NCBI GenBank assembly: GCA_900465685.1
Contig: UEGR01000011.1
Span: 186,001 to 250,000, forward strand
Direction: 5' to 3'
Length of the DNA: 64,000 nucleotides
Source: Hyphomicrobiales bacterium
GTDB taxonomy: Bacteria; Pseudomonadota; Alphaproteobacteria; Rhizobiales; Rhizobiaceae
The position numbers and the translations under genes were made by a program. Below the pieces are notes generated by a model. That model was given only the letters and a program-made list of their open reading frames with translations, searched no databases and had not been told where the DNA came from. Of this stretch, positions 13,156 to 21,057 are shown piece after piece; position 1 is the first letter of the stretch, and every line of letters begins with the position of its first letter.

Positions 13156-14205
13156 GTGCATTTTGCTTCAGACAACTGGGCGGGCGCCCATCCGAAAATC
13201 GCCGAAAGCCTTTCGCTGCATGCAGCCGGTTTTGCCGCCGCCTATGGCGCAAGCGAACTCGACAAGCGCGTCGAGCAGCGTTTCAACGAAGTGTTCGAGC
13301 GTGAAGTGGCCGTCTTCTTCGTCGGCACAGGAACGGCTGCCAACTCGCTGGCGCTGGCCAGCGTCAACCGCCCGGGTGGCGTTTCGCTGGTGCACCGTGA
13401 AGCACATGTCATAGAAGATGAATGCGGCGCGCCCGAATATTTCACCGGCGGCGCACGTCTTCACCCCATTGATGGCGCGCTCGGTCGTATCGACCCTGAA
13501 CTGCTCAAGCGGGAATTGAAGCGCTTCAACCCGGCTTTCGTCCATGCCGGACAGCCAATGGCTGTCAGCATCACGCAGGCTACGGAAGTCGGCACGCTCT
13601 ATCAACCGCAACAAATCGCCACCATTTCCAAAATCTGCCGCGATGCCGCTCTGCCGTTACATATGGATGGCGCACGTTTTGCCAATGCTCTGGTCACGCT
13701 CGGCCTGACACCCGCCGAAATGACATGGAAGCAAGGCGTCGATATCGTCTCGTTCGGCGGCACCAAGAATGGCTGCTGGTGCGCGGAAGCGCTGGTCTTC
13801 ATGGACCCGGCGCGCGCAAAGGATCTGCCGTTCATTCGCAAGCGCGCAGCGCAGCTTTTTTCCAAGACCCGCTTTGTGGCAGCCCAGTTCGACGCCTATC
13901 TGCAAGACGATCTGTGGCTGGAACTCGCACGTCATTCCAATGCACTGGCAACCCGCCTTGCAGGCCACGTCAACGCGTCCAGCCAGATGCGCCTTGCCTG
14001 GAAGCCGGAAGCCAATGAAGTTTTCGCCATCATGAAACAGTCGGTCTATGACCGCCTGCGCAATGCCGGAGCGATCTTCTACGACTGGAACCCGCCGCAT
14101 TCGGAAGAAAACCGCATTGGTGAGGGCGAGATTTTCGCCCGCTTCGTGACCAGCTTCGCCAACACGGAAGAAGATGTGGACCGGTTCGGCGACATGATCG
14201 CTTAA
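13156..14205 (+). CDS. ltaE: Low-specificity L-threonine aldolase (PLP-dependent)
   Basis: About 349 residues of the beta-eliminating lyase/threonine aldolase family, which splits threonine (and allo-threonine) into glycine and acetaldehyde with PLP. The start block FASDNWAGAHPKIAESL is typical. LHMDGARFANALV carries the PLP-ring Asp, and VSFGGTKNGCWCAEALVF carries the Schiff-base Lys (GGTKNG). The GTG at 13156 has GGAG 6 bases upstream and fits the family N-terminus; TTG 13138 and GTG 13144 are in frame but poorer. A strong terminator follows directly. Confidence 0.9.
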   Translation: MHFASDNWAGAHPKIAESLSLHAAGFAAAYGASELDKRVEQRFNEVFEREVAVFFVGTGTAANSLALASVNRPGGVSLVHREAHVIEDECGAPEYFTGGARLHPIDGALGRIDPELLKRELKRFNPAFVHAGQPMAVSITQATEVGTLYQPQQIATISKICRDAALPLHMDGARFANALVTLGLTPAEMTWKQGVDIVSFGGTKNGCWCAEALVFMDPARAKDLPFIRKRAAQLFSKTRFVAAQFDAYLQDDLWLELARHSNALATRLAGHVNASSQMRLAWKPEANEVFAIMKQSVYDRLRNAGAIFYDWNPPHSEENRIGEGEIFARFVTSFANTEEDVDRFGDMIA

Positions 14206-14210
14206 ACACA

Positions 14211-14240
14211 AAAAGGCGGCGCTTTGCAGCGCCGCCTTTC
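14211..14240 (+). terminator. Rho-independent terminator after the threonine aldolase gene
   Basis: AAAAGGCGGCGC and GCGCCGCCTTT form a strong stem with a TTTGCA loop and a T-rich tail, just after the stop codon. Confidence 0.88.
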
Positions 14241-14269
14241 TTATTTCTACAAGCTGATCAGTGATTAGT

Positions 14270-14313
14270 GAATTTCCAGCAAAAGTGCGAAGCGGTTTTG
14301 CGTAGGATAATGC
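14270..14313 (-). repeat. Dispersed short repeat, inverted copy
   Basis: The minus strand reads GCATTATCCTACGC, AAAACCGCTTCGCAC, TTTTGCTGGAAATTC. It differs from the 570-613 copy at only a few positions. It lies between the aldolase terminator and the 3' end of the small heat-shock gene. Confidence 0.75.
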
Positions 14314-14323
14314 AAACAAACAC

Positions 14324-14794
14324 TTAGTGCGCGGTTTTGGCTTCGATCTGCTGAGCGCTATCAGAACCAGCCTTGGCGACTTCGATCTTGCGCGGTTTCA
14401 TCTGTTCAGGAATCTCGCGCTTGAGGTCAATGTGCAGGAGGCCATTCTTGAGGCTCGCACCGGCGACTTCAACAAAATCGGCAAGCTGGAAGCGGCGCTC
14501 GAAAGCACGCGAAGCAATACCGCGATAAAGCACTTCACCGATATCGGATGCATTTTCGTCAGCCTTCTGACCCTTCACGGTCAGCTGGTTGCGATGGGCT
14601 TCGATTTCGAGTTCGCTGTCGGAAAAGCCCGCAACGGCCATGGTGATGCGATAGGTGTTCTCACCCGTGCGCTCAATATTATAGGGCGGATAGGACTGGG
14701 TGCCCTCCGGCGAAGCGAGCGAATCAAGCATGGTGAAAAGCCGGTCGAAACCAACCGTGGAACGATAAAGCGGGGAAAAATCTACGTGACGCAT
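14324..14794 (-). CDS. Hsp20 family small heat-shock protein (IbpA-like)
   Basis: The 156-residue product begins MRHVDFSPLYRSTVGFDRLF, the class A rhizobial small heat-shock N-terminus. An alpha-crystallin domain (YRITMAVAGFSDSELEIE, then LTVKGQK and ERRFQLADFVEV) follows, with a C-terminal tail holding RKIEVA, an I-x-V type motif for oligomer assembly. It acts as an ATP-independent holdase in the cytoplasm. GGAGGG lies 8 bases before the ATG. The leader may contain a ROSE-type thermometer, listed separately. It is convergent with the aldolase gene. Confidence 0.9.
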   Translation of the reverse strand: MRHVDFSPLYRSTVGFDRLFTMLDSLASPEGTQSYPPYNIERTGENTYRITMAVAGFSDSELEIEAHRNQLTVKGQKADENASDIGEVLYRGIASRAFERRFQLADFVEVAGASLKNGLLHIDLKREIPEQMKPRKIEVAKAGSDSAQQIEAKTAH

Positions 14795-14880
14795 GTGTTA
14801 GCCCTCCTTCAGAGCGACATGATGCATGGTTCGGCATAACCCCTTTCGAAAACCGCTCTGCGGCTTCAGGATCATGCATG
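14795..14880 (-). promoter_or_regulatory. Candidate ROSE-like RNA thermometer in the hsp20 leader
   Basis: On the transcribed strand the last hairpin candidate is TCGCTCTGAAGGAGGG, in which a UCGCU segment lies opposite the Shine-Dalgarno GGAGGG, as in the conserved UYGCU/SD pairing of ROSE elements. An upstream CATGCATG segment can pair with ATGCAT nearer the start codon. ROSE elements commonly control rhizobial small heat-shock genes. This is inferred by eye, without folding. Confidence 0.35.
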
Positions 14881-15185
14881 GCGGCGAAACTCCCTTAATG
14901 GCGAATTCCTTGGTGCCGGCGGCCCCTTTTTGGCGACCGCAAAACTCATTTGGGAATGGCTGTTTTGCTTTTCAAGACCGTTTTCAAACAACAATCTCTC
15001 TGACTTCGCCTACACGGCATGTCACTTCGCGTAACAACTCCTGATCCATAGGAGCCTACATTTTTGGGAGCAAACCCACAGTGAACCCAAAATGAACATC
15101 ATCTTCCGCGAGCGTTCATCTGCTTGGGGCTAATAAATGTCCCGTCATGCCTGTCGCTCGACAGGTTTTATTAAGGATCACGGTT

Positions 15186-15581
15186 ATGAAAAAAGCTGTT
15201 CTCGCTTTTGCCGCACTTGCCACTGTCGCTACCGGCTTTGCGACCCCTTCCCTCGCTGACAGCTCGGGTTTGCGCGTCCAGGTTCAGTATTACGACAACA
15301 ATGATGGTTATCGCCCACGCCCGCCGCGCCCGGATGCTCCGCCTCCGCCGCCCGGCTATGGTCGCCCGGATCGCCGCCCCGACTGGGGGAATCGCGATAC
15401 GCTGCGCCCGCGTGAAGTCACCCGTATGCTGGAACGCCGCGGCTATGCAGTCGGCGACATGCGCCGGGATCGCGACACCTATATGGTCCGCGCCACACGT
15501 CCGAATGGTCGTCGCGTCATCGTTATGGTCGATGCCTTCTCCGGTCGTATCGTCGGCGAACGCCGCCCCGGCGGTTACTAA
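15186..15581 (+). CDS. Small exported protein, Pro/Arg-rich, PepSY-like C-terminus
   Basis: About 131 residues. A clear signal peptide (MKKAVLAFAALATVATGFA, cut near SLADS) is followed by a Pro/Asp/Arg-rich linker (RPRPPRPDAPPPPPGYG). A conserved C-terminal module follows: REVTRMLERRGYAVGDMRRD, then YMVRATRPNGRRVIVMVD and AFSGRIVGERR. That module resembles PepSY-like beta domains found on their own in the rhizobial periplasm. AAGGA lies 8 bases before the ATG at 15186. The function is unknown; the protein at 21058-21384 has the same plan. Confidence 0.75.
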   Translation: MKKAVLAFAALATVATGFATPSLADSSGLRVQVQYYDNNDGYRPRPPRPDAPPPPPGYGRPDRRPDWGNRDTLRPREVTRMLERRGYAVGDMRRDRDTYMVRATRPNGRRVIVMVDAFSGRIVGERRPGGY

Positions 15582-15741
15582 AAGTTTGAGAAGTCGGAAC
15601 GTCTGGCCGCAACGTCCCTTGCACCTGACGATCCTTTGGCCGGAAGTTCGGAAGCGAACTTCCGGTTACTTTTTGTCATCATTTCGCGCATAATACTCGA
15701 GACGATCAGGGCATTATCATTCGGGAAAGGCTGCGCAACGG

Positions 15742-16746
15742 ATGTCGGAACTACTGTTCGAAACCGATGCGAATCCGATTCCGCATGGAATAAAGTCGGG
15801 CTTTTTCACAAGCCATTCCGACCATCCCGACCGAACCCTGCGCTACAGCATCCTGAAGCCCGAAACAGGCCCGGTGCGCGGCACCGTCATTGTGCTGCAA
15901 GGCCGAAACGAATTCATCGAAAAATATTTCGAGACGATGAGCGAGCTGACGGCACGCGGCTTTGTTGCCGCCACCTTCGACTGGCGCGGCCAGGGCGGCT
16001 CCCACCGGTTGCTGCGTGACAGGTTACGCGGCTATGTCCGCAGTTTCGACGATTATCAGGAAGATCTAGATCATTTTCTAACCGATATCGTTCTGCCCGA
16101 CTGTCCCCCGCCTTTCTATATTCTCGGCCATTCTTCCGGCGCCATGGTGGCATTGGCCTCGATGGGCAGTCTCTCGTCCCGCATCACGCGCATGGTGCTG
16201 TGTGCGCCCTTCATGGGGCTTGCCACGCAGAAACTAAGCGACGACGTCGTGCGCCGTTTGGCCGCCACGCTGCGGCGCGTCGGGCTTGGAACACTCTATG
16301 CTTCCGGCGGAAAAAGGCTGACCGCACGCCCCTTTGCCGGAAACCCGCTGACCAGCGATCCAGCACGTTTTATGCGCAATACGGAAATCACGCGCCTCTT
16401 CCCTGATCTGGCACTAGGCGGACCGACAGTGCGCTGGGTGTGGGGTGCGCTTGAAACGGCGCGCCGCATCAATCAGCCAGACTTTTATGAGGAAAGCCCC
16501 AGCGTGCCTGTGCTGATCATTGCAGCAGGCGACGAACGCGTTGTCTCAACGCCGGTGCTAGAGCGCTTTGCTGCGCGCACGCGAAATGTCTCACTGATTA
16601 CGATTGACGGCGGACGCCACGAATTGTTGCAGGAAGCCGATTTTTATCGCGAGCAGCTCTGGGCCGCATTCGACGCCTTCATTCCCGGATCGTCGGATGT
16701 CGAAACCATGCCGGAAACCATCGAGCCGGAGTTCTCCGGCGTCTGA
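15742..16746 (+). CDS. Alpha/beta hydrolase, lysophospholipase (PldB-like)
   Basis: The 334-residue protein has the serine-hydrolase fold of monoglyceride lipase/lysophospholipase L2. GTVIVLQGRNEFIEKY is the strand-3 region. FDWRGQGGSHR follows, and ILGHSSGAMVAL contains the nucleophile elbow G-H-S-S-G. VLIIAAGDERVVS holds the acid Asp, and DGGRHELLQEAD holds the catalytic His. It probably deacylates lysophospholipids or monoglycerides at the cytoplasmic membrane. No signal peptide is seen. It is convergent with the hisN-like gene. Confidence 0.85.
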   Translation: MSELLFETDANPIPHGIKSGFFTSHSDHPDRTLRYSILKPETGPVRGTVIVLQGRNEFIEKYFETMSELTARGFVAATFDWRGQGGSHRLLRDRLRGYVRSFDDYQEDLDHFLTDIVLPDCPPPFYILGHSSGAMVALASMGSLSSRITRMVLCAPFMGLATQKLSDDVVRRLAATLRRVGLGTLYASGGKRLTARPFAGNPLTSDPARFMRNTEITRLFPDLALGGPTVRWVWGALETARRINQPDFYEESPSVPVLIIAAGDERVVSTPVLERFAARTRNVSLITIDGGRHELLQEADFYREQLWAAFDAFIPGSSDVETMPETIEPEFSGV

Positions 16747-16757
16747 CAAGCAGCGAT

Positions 16758-16786
16758 GGGGAATCAGCCGAACACACCGATTCCCC
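16758..16786. terminator. Hairpin between convergent genes, possible terminator
   Basis: GGGGAATC pairs with GATTCCCC around a 13-base loop, in the short gap between the hydrolase and hisN-like stops. The T run is poor on both strands, so intrinsic termination is uncertain. Confidence 0.4.
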
Positions 16787-16794
16787 GTAGAGAT

Positions 16795-17577
16795 TTAGCC
16801 GTTCAGCAAATCGAGCGCAGCCTTGTGCAGTTCCGGCGTTGCGGCTGCAACAATATCGCCAGCCTCTTCGGCAGGGCCGCCATCGCGACGGGTGATCACG
16901 CCACCGGCCTGCTCAATGATCGGGATGAGCGCGACGATATCGTAAGGCTGCAAGCCAGCCTCAACGACAATATCGACATAACCGCCTGCGAGCATCGCAA
17001 AGGCGTAGCAATCGACACCATAGCGCGAGAGGCGCACGGCACTTTCAAGCCGGTCAAACCCTTTGCGGTTATCTCCTTTGAACATCGCTGGCGTCGTCGT
17101 AAACAGTGTCGCATCCGCCAAGGTGGCTCCCTTGCGCACGGAAAGACGGCGCGGCTCATCACCATCGCCTTCGCGCAGCAAATAGGAGCCCTCGCCGTCG
17201 CTATAGAACAGCTCTCCTGTAAACGGCTGCGACATCATCCCGGCGCGTGCATCACCATCGACCGTCAGGCCGACCAGCGTGCCCCAGACCGGCAGACCGG
17301 ATATAAAGGCGCGCGTGCCGTCTATCGGATCGATAACCCAGACATGGCTGCGGTCAGTATTTTCCGGGCCGTATTCTTCGCCCAGAATGCCGTGTTCCGG
17401 ATAACGATGGCCAATAACGGCACGAATCGCCCGTTCCGCAGCCCGGTCCGCTTCGGTAACAGGGTCGAATCCGACACTGTATTTGTTGTCCACCTCGTTC
17501 AACTGACGAAAGCGCGGCAAAGTTTCAGCCGCTGCTGCCGTTGCCACTTCGGAAAAAAATGCCTTGTCGATGAGCAA
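16795..17577 (-). CDS. hisN: Inositol monophosphatase family; histidinol-phosphatase-like
   Basis: About 260 residues. Metal-binding motifs of the family are complete: GILGEEYGPEN (Glu ligands), WVIDPIDGTRAFISGLP (DPIDGT) and AGLQPYDIVALIPIIEQAGG (final Asp). GTRAFISGLPVWGTLVG is characteristic of HisN-type enzymes, which remove phosphate from histidinol phosphate; suhB-like inositol phosphatase activity remains possible. I chose TTG at 17577 because AGGAGA lies about 8 bases upstream; the ATG at 17619 lacks a site. It is divergent from an MmgR/suhB-type sRNA. Confidence 0.82.
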   Translation of the reverse strand: MLIDKAFFSEVATAAAAETLPRFRQLNEVDNKYSVGFDPVTEADRAAERAIRAVIGHRYPEHGILGEEYGPENTDRSHVWVIDPIDGTRAFISGLPVWGTLVGLTVDGDARAGMMSQPFTGELFYSDGEGSYLLREGDGDEPRRLSVRKGATLADATLFTTTPAMFKGDNRKGFDRLESAVRLSRYGVDCYAFAMLAGGYVDIVVEAGLQPYDIVALIPIIEQAGGVITRRDGGPAEEAGDIVAAATPELHKAALDLLNG

Positions 17578-17682
17578 CCCTATTCTCCTGTTTCCAAGAC
17601 ATGGCTGCAACTTGTGCATCCATGCTAATTTTGCTCAATTATTGAGCAAGAAAAAATTCGCCCAAAAAAGATGCGCATTTTC

Positions 17683-17711
17683 TTGACGCAACCAGCTTTA
17701 GCGCGTAGCTT
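17683..17711 (+). promoter_or_regulatory. Sigma-70-type promoter for the MmgR/suhB-like sRNA
   Basis: TTGACG at 17683-17688 and TAGCTT at 17706-17711 are separated by 17 bases. They place a transcription start about 17716-17719, exactly where the conserved sRNA sequence begins. Confidence 0.65.
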
Positions 17712-17715
17712 AAAG

Positions 17716-17803
17716 ACTAGACAGGTCTTCCTGTCGATGCCTTTCGGGGCATTTCCTCCCTAGTCTTTGGCCGCGTTCGTATCGTACGAGCGCGGTTCTT
17801 TTT
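17716..17803 (+). ncRNA. mmgR: MmgR/suhB-type (alpha-r8) small RNA
   Basis: The transcript would start ACTAGACAGGTC. It contains a hairpin GACAGG-TCTT-CCTGTC, a second hairpin GCC-TTTCGG-GGC, a single-stranded ATTTCCTCCCTAG with a CCTCC anti-Shine-Dalgarno word, and a strong final hairpin (CCGCG...CGCGG) with a T5 tail. This matches from memory the alphaproteobacterial suhB motif, known in Sinorhizobium as MmgR, including its location beside an inositol-monophosphatase-family gene. In Sinorhizobium MmgR influences carbon storage under nitrogen limitation; the role here is inferred. Confidence 0.8.
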
Positions 17804-17875
17804 ATCTGCATGCCGACTTGGATTGCCTAGACTTACCATAGGCTTGTCGCATTTGTGCGACGCCGCGCCCGCATC

Positions 17876-18766
17876 TCATTCGGCAGCGAGCGGCGGTGCG
17901 ATAAACAGATCGTCCGGCAAGGATGTGAGATCGCTCAGGAACTGATGCAGATCGCCACATAATGTATCGAAGCCCGCAAGCTTGTGCAGCGATTGCTCGT
18001 TTACATAGAGACTGCGATTAATCTCGATCTGCAAGGCATGGCACGCAACGGCGGGCCGGCCATAATGCTCGGTGATAAAACCGCCAGCATAGGGCTTGTT
18101 ATGCGCAACCGTGTAACCGAGATCCCGCAACAGCTCGATAGCCGCCTGCGTGAGGCGCTCGCTGCACGAGCGGCCGAACCGGTCGCCGATAATGAAATCA
18201 GGGCGCGAAGCGACTTCTCCCGGACGCACGCCGCCCGGCATGGAGTGGCAATCAATCAGAACCGCATAACCGAACTGCTGGCGGGTCGATTGCAGCAGAC
18301 CTTCAAGCGTGCGGTGATAGGGCTTGTAGAGATCTTCAATGCGGTAGAAGGCTTCGGCAAGCGGGATTCGCCCCGCATAGATCATCTGCCCTTCGCCCAC
18401 CAGACGCGGCACCGTGCCCAGCCCACCGGCGACCCGTGCCGACTGGCTGTTGGTGAAAGGCGGCAGCGTTTCGGTGAACATGCGCGGATCAAGTTCATAG
18501 GCTTCACGATTCACATCGAGAAATGCGCGCGGGAAGTGCGCCTTGAGCAAGGGCGCACCGAGTCGGACGGCGGAAGCGAACAACTCGTCGACATAACAAT
18601 CTTCCGAATGGCGGATGCTGAGACTGTCGAGACGGGATAATTCCAGAAAGGATTGCGGATAATAGCGACCGCTGTGCGGCGAGTTGAATACGAACGGAAT
18701 TCGCTGCTCTGCCGGAGCATTCACCTCGAAAGGCGGTATCAGGCTGAAATCACGCTCCAAACTCAT
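17876..18766 (-). CDS. N-formylglutamate amidohydrolase family protein
   Basis: The 296-residue protein has the family's motifs: PFVFNSPHSGRYYP (SPHSG), RAFLDVNREAYELDPRMF (DxNR-E) and LIDCHSMPG (DCHS), whose His, Asp and Glu residues are the expected metal or catalytic ligands. ITEHYGRPAVACHALQIEIN near the C-terminus is also typical. The enzyme would release formate from N-formyl-glutamate or similar N-formyl amino acids. No hut genes are nearby, so a histidine role is not supported by context. Paralogs of this type are common in Rhizobiales. Confidence 0.85.
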   Translation of the reverse strand: MSLERDFSLIPPFEVNAPAEQRIPFVFNSPHSGRYYPQSFLELSRLDSLSIRHSEDCYVDELFASAVRLGAPLLKAHFPRAFLDVNREAYELDPRMFTETLPPFTNSQSARVAGGLGTVPRLVGEGQMIYAGRIPLAEAFYRIEDLYKPYHRTLEGLLQSTRQQFGYAVLIDCHSMPGGVRPGEVASRPDFIIGDRFGRSCSERLTQAAIELLRDLGYTVAHNKPYAGGFITEHYGRPAVACHALQIEINRSLYVNEQSLHKLAGFDTLCGDLHQFLSDLTSLPDDLFIAPPLAAE

Positions 18767-19072
18767 ATTTTGATCCGTTTATGCATGTCATCTTTGCGGT
18801 GGCTGGACACAGCACACCGCCGGGCTCGACAAATTACGTCAACCGCCGCGCCGGTGCAAATACCAACAATTGCCGCCGAATTCGATCATGAACCGAAAAC
18901 TGCGGCAATCCCGTCACAAATGACAGGTTGTTGCCAAATGCATGCCATAACAATTAACATTCGCGCGAGCATTCATTTCATATTTACCAAAGAAGCGTTT
19001 TCTAGAGTGGAAAATTGAATCGTTCACGCTGCCCGAGCACTGGAGCGAACGATGGGAAATTCGGACGGACCA
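18767..19072. other. Intergenic region upstream of cpdR
   Basis: About 300 bp between divergent genes. It becomes AT-rich from 18940 to 19020 (AACAATTAAC, TTCATATTTACC), where the cpdR promoter is expected. A TTAAC word near 18956 could be a CtrA half-site, but no paired half-site is seen. No gene is evident. Confidence 0.4.
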
Positions 19073-19435
19073 ATGAAAAGAATTCTTCTTGCTGAAGACG
19101 ACAACGATATGCGCCGCTTCCTCGTGAAGGCACTGGAAAAGGCGGGCTATCACGTAACACACTTCGACAATGGCGCCAGCGCCTATGAACGACTGCAGGA
19201 AGAGCCGTTCTCACTGCTGCTGACCGACATCGTAATGCCGGAAATGGACGGCATCGAACTCGCGCGCCGCGCCACGGAAATCGATCCCGACCTGAAAATA
19301 ATGTTCATCACGGGATTCGCTGCCGTTGCTTTGAACCCTGATTCTGACGCCCCGCGTGACGCAAAAGTGCTTTCCAAGCCATTCCACCTGCGCGACCTGG
19401 TGAACGAAATCGAAAAAATGTTGATCGCCGCCTAA
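19073..19435 (+). CDS. cpdR: Response regulator CpdR (stand-alone receiver)
   Basis: The 120-residue protein is a single receiver domain with no output domain. It has AEDDNDMRRFL (acidic pocket D9/D10), LLLTDIVMPEMDG (phosphoacceptor D52), FITGFAAVAL and LSKPFHLRDLV (conserved Lys). It matches rhizobial CpdR closely by memory. Unphosphorylated CpdR primes ClpXP for degradation of cell-cycle proteins such as CtrA, with phosphate supplied by the CckA-ChpT relay. ATG 19073 gives the family N-terminus; ATG 19052 has a better GGAG site and would add seven residues. Confidence 0.9.
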   Translation: MKRILLAEDDNDMRRFLVKALEKAGYHVTHFDNGASAYERLQEEPFSLLLTDIVMPEMDGIELARRATEIDPDLKIMFITGFAAVALNPDSDAPRDAKVLSKPFHLRDLVNEIEKMLIAA

Positions 19436-19558
19436 GGCGATCACCAACCAAGTCGCAGTTTTCCGGGCTTTTGAAAAGTCTTCAACAAAAAGACGAAAAA
19501 ACTTCAAAAAAGGCCATTGACGGGCGCAACGCGATATGGTGTATGCGGCACATCGAAT

Positions 19559-19633
19559 GGGCGTATAGCTCAGCGGGAGAGCACTACATTGACATTGTAG
19601 GGGTCACAGGTTCAATCCCTGTTACGCCCACCA
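19559..19633 (+). tRNA. tRNA-Val (anticodon GAC)
   Basis: GGGCGTA and TACGCCC form the acceptor stem, AGCTCAGCGGGAGAGC is the D arm, CTACA-TTGACAT-TGTAG is the anticodon arm with GAC, and CACAGGTTCAATCCCTGTT-like sequence is the T arm. The CCA end is encoded. The DNA just downstream is a region of remnants, so the site may have served for past integration, but no integrase or duplicated tRNA end is visible. Confidence 0.97.
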
Positions 19634-19688
19634 TTCGATCCTCCAAACAAATCAATGGCTTATAGACCGGAAGCGTTACACAAAAGTA

Positions 19689-19924
19689 GTGCTCTTTAGG
19701 TTCGTTGAACCTGTCTTGAACATAGCTATTGGTACTTCAATCAGCGATTACAAAAACGATAGAATCCCCCCCTCAACGAGCGGAAAGCTCTTTGAGCACT
19801 ACTGCGATGCGAAGGCTGCAAAGCGTGGAGATCGTTCGGCTACAAGACCGCTACGGCTCAGCTCTGGTTCTGCCGCGATCATAAACAGGAAGGCGAAGAC
19901 GCCTTGGCTGGACGCAGAAAATAA
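19689..19924 (+). pseudogene. Frameshifted remnant of a small Cys/His-rich protein
   Basis: One frame gives SGKLFEHYCD up to about 19807. The next frame continues without a start: CEGCKAWRSFGYKTATA, then QLWFCRDHKQEGEDALAGRR, ending at TAA 19922-19924. Joined, they give a Cx2C...CxxH zinc-ribbon-like protein of a kind I recall as small Rhizobiales or phage ORFs. A single one-base deletion near 19808 explains the break. The true start is uncertain; 19689 is the first start-like codon in the first frame. It lies 56 bp after tRNA-Val. Confidence 0.45.
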
Positions 19925-19980
19925 GCCGTGACTGATTTTACACGAAAATATAAGTTCCCTCCTCAGTTGGGAGGGGCGAC

Positions 19981-20277
19981 ATGAGTGACATTTGGAAAAT
20001 TCGTTTGCTAGCGGCGGGGTTTATACCGGCTGGCTTGCTTGGCATTATCTTCGTCGATCCAACTCAAAGCAACGCGCCCTTGGGTGTTTTGGTCCTCAAG
20101 CTGTTTGGCACGACCGGAGCAATCTGGATGTTTCGTATAACTTGCGCGGGAATCATTATGCTTCCCATTGCGATTTATTGGCAGCATCACCGCAGCGAAC
20201 GCCGCTTCGACGCCTACTTCAAACGCCAATCGATGCTCGAGCCAAAATCCGACCACACAACTAGACGCCAACAGTAA
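19981..20277 (+). CDS. Small hypothetical membrane protein (98 aa)
   Basis: A GGGAGGGG ribosome-binding site sits 5 bases before the ATG. Two hydrophobic segments are visible (LLAAGFIPAGLLGIIFV and MFRITCAGIIMLPIAIYW), followed by a charged, soluble C-terminal tail rich in Arg and His. I do not recognise the family. It lies in the tRNA-proximal region of small genes and remnants. Confidence 0.6.
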   Translation: MSDIWKIRLLAAGFIPAGLLGIIFVDPTQSNAPLGVLVLKLFGTTGAIWMFRITCAGIIMLPIAIYWQHHRSERRFDAYFKRQSMLEPKSDHTTRRQQ

Positions 20278-20311
20278 GCGCCCTACTTTTTTGCAAACGA
20301 GGAGGCGCTGC

Positions 20312-20401
20312 ATGTGCGGACGGTTTACCTAGACCTATGCGTGGGTCGAAATCCACGCGATGTACAATCTGACGGCGGTAAGCCGAGCCCTGCCTTTATA
20401 G
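20312..20401 (+). pseudogene. Broken start of an SRAP (YedK/HMCES-like) gene
   Basis: After a GAGGAGG ribosome-binding site the ATG opens MCGRFT, then TAG, then TYAWVEIHAMYNLTA and a second stop. SRAP proteins begin with MCGRFTQT and an EIHxxYNLTG-like segment; the first Cys is the catalytic residue that crosslinks abasic sites. Here the seventh codon is an amber stop where the family has Gln (CAG to TAG fits), and homology ends within 30 codons. It is therefore a truncated, nonsense-bearing remnant. Confidence 0.65.
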
Positions 20402-20587
20402 TATCGTGTAAAACCATATGACTGGCGCTACGATCAGTGCCGCCAACGCGATCCACGCCAGCCGCCAGCCGATGCTCTTTGTTCCAAGAAATGCTGTCAC
20501 GACGATCGCCGCTGCTACCATCACGGTAACCGGCCAATAGATCGACATGATAACGAGAATGGTAACCCACCAAGGAAATGAAATCAT
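20396..20587 (-). CDS. Small two-helix membrane protein (63 aa)
   Basis: Almost the entire protein is hydrophobic: WWVTILVIMSIYWPVTVMVA, then a short GTKSIGWR loop and LAWIALAALIVAPVIWFY. This predicts two inner-membrane helices. Its stop overlaps the end of the SRAP remnant on the other strand. The ribosome-binding site is weak. The family is not recognised. Confidence 0.5.
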   Translation of the reverse strand: MISFPWWVTILVIMSIYWPVTVMVAAAIVVTAFLGTKSIGWRLAWIALAALIVAPVIWFYTIL

Positions 20588-20680
20588 ATTGCGCTTCTAG
20601 CCAGCGACAATTGCATCGGCAAGGGATAGGCGCGCTCCGTGTCTGACGGAGCGATATTTATAAGCGTAATAAATGCGCGC

Positions 20681-20821
20681 TAAAACGGGCGCTTACGTTC
20701 CGCCTTTTTCGCTGTTCTTCTTCTTTTTATCTTCATCATAATGGAACTTGATGGCGAAGAACATGGCCGCGCCTAACACGAGAACCTTGAACGCTATCAA
20801 GAATACCGGAATCCATTCCAT
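20681..20821 (-). CDS. Tiny single-helix membrane protein (46 aa)
   Basis: The minus strand encodes MEWIPVFLIAFKVLVLGAAM, then FFAIKFHYDEDKKKKNSEKG and ERKRPF. It has one N-terminal transmembrane helix followed by a highly charged Lys-rich cytoplasmic tail, which is a protein-like composition rather than random sequence. The Shine-Dalgarno is poor, so expression is uncertain. No function is known. Confidence 0.5.
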
Positions 20822-21057
20822 TTTTTGAATATTTCCATACTGCTATCGATGGTGAGGTGCATTAGCACAATCTGTCCGCTTCAACAGTTCATTTTATTTG
20901 ATCATGACACTCGAGCTGATTAGCTCGCTACCTATCCTGCTGACGTGCAGCTGAATATATCGTTTTGTTAAGAGAGTTGACCGCCTTATCAGGAACCGGC
21001 GGCTGGGTATCTCGTTCATTATTGCGGCGGGCGCCAAACGAATAATGGATAATCGCC

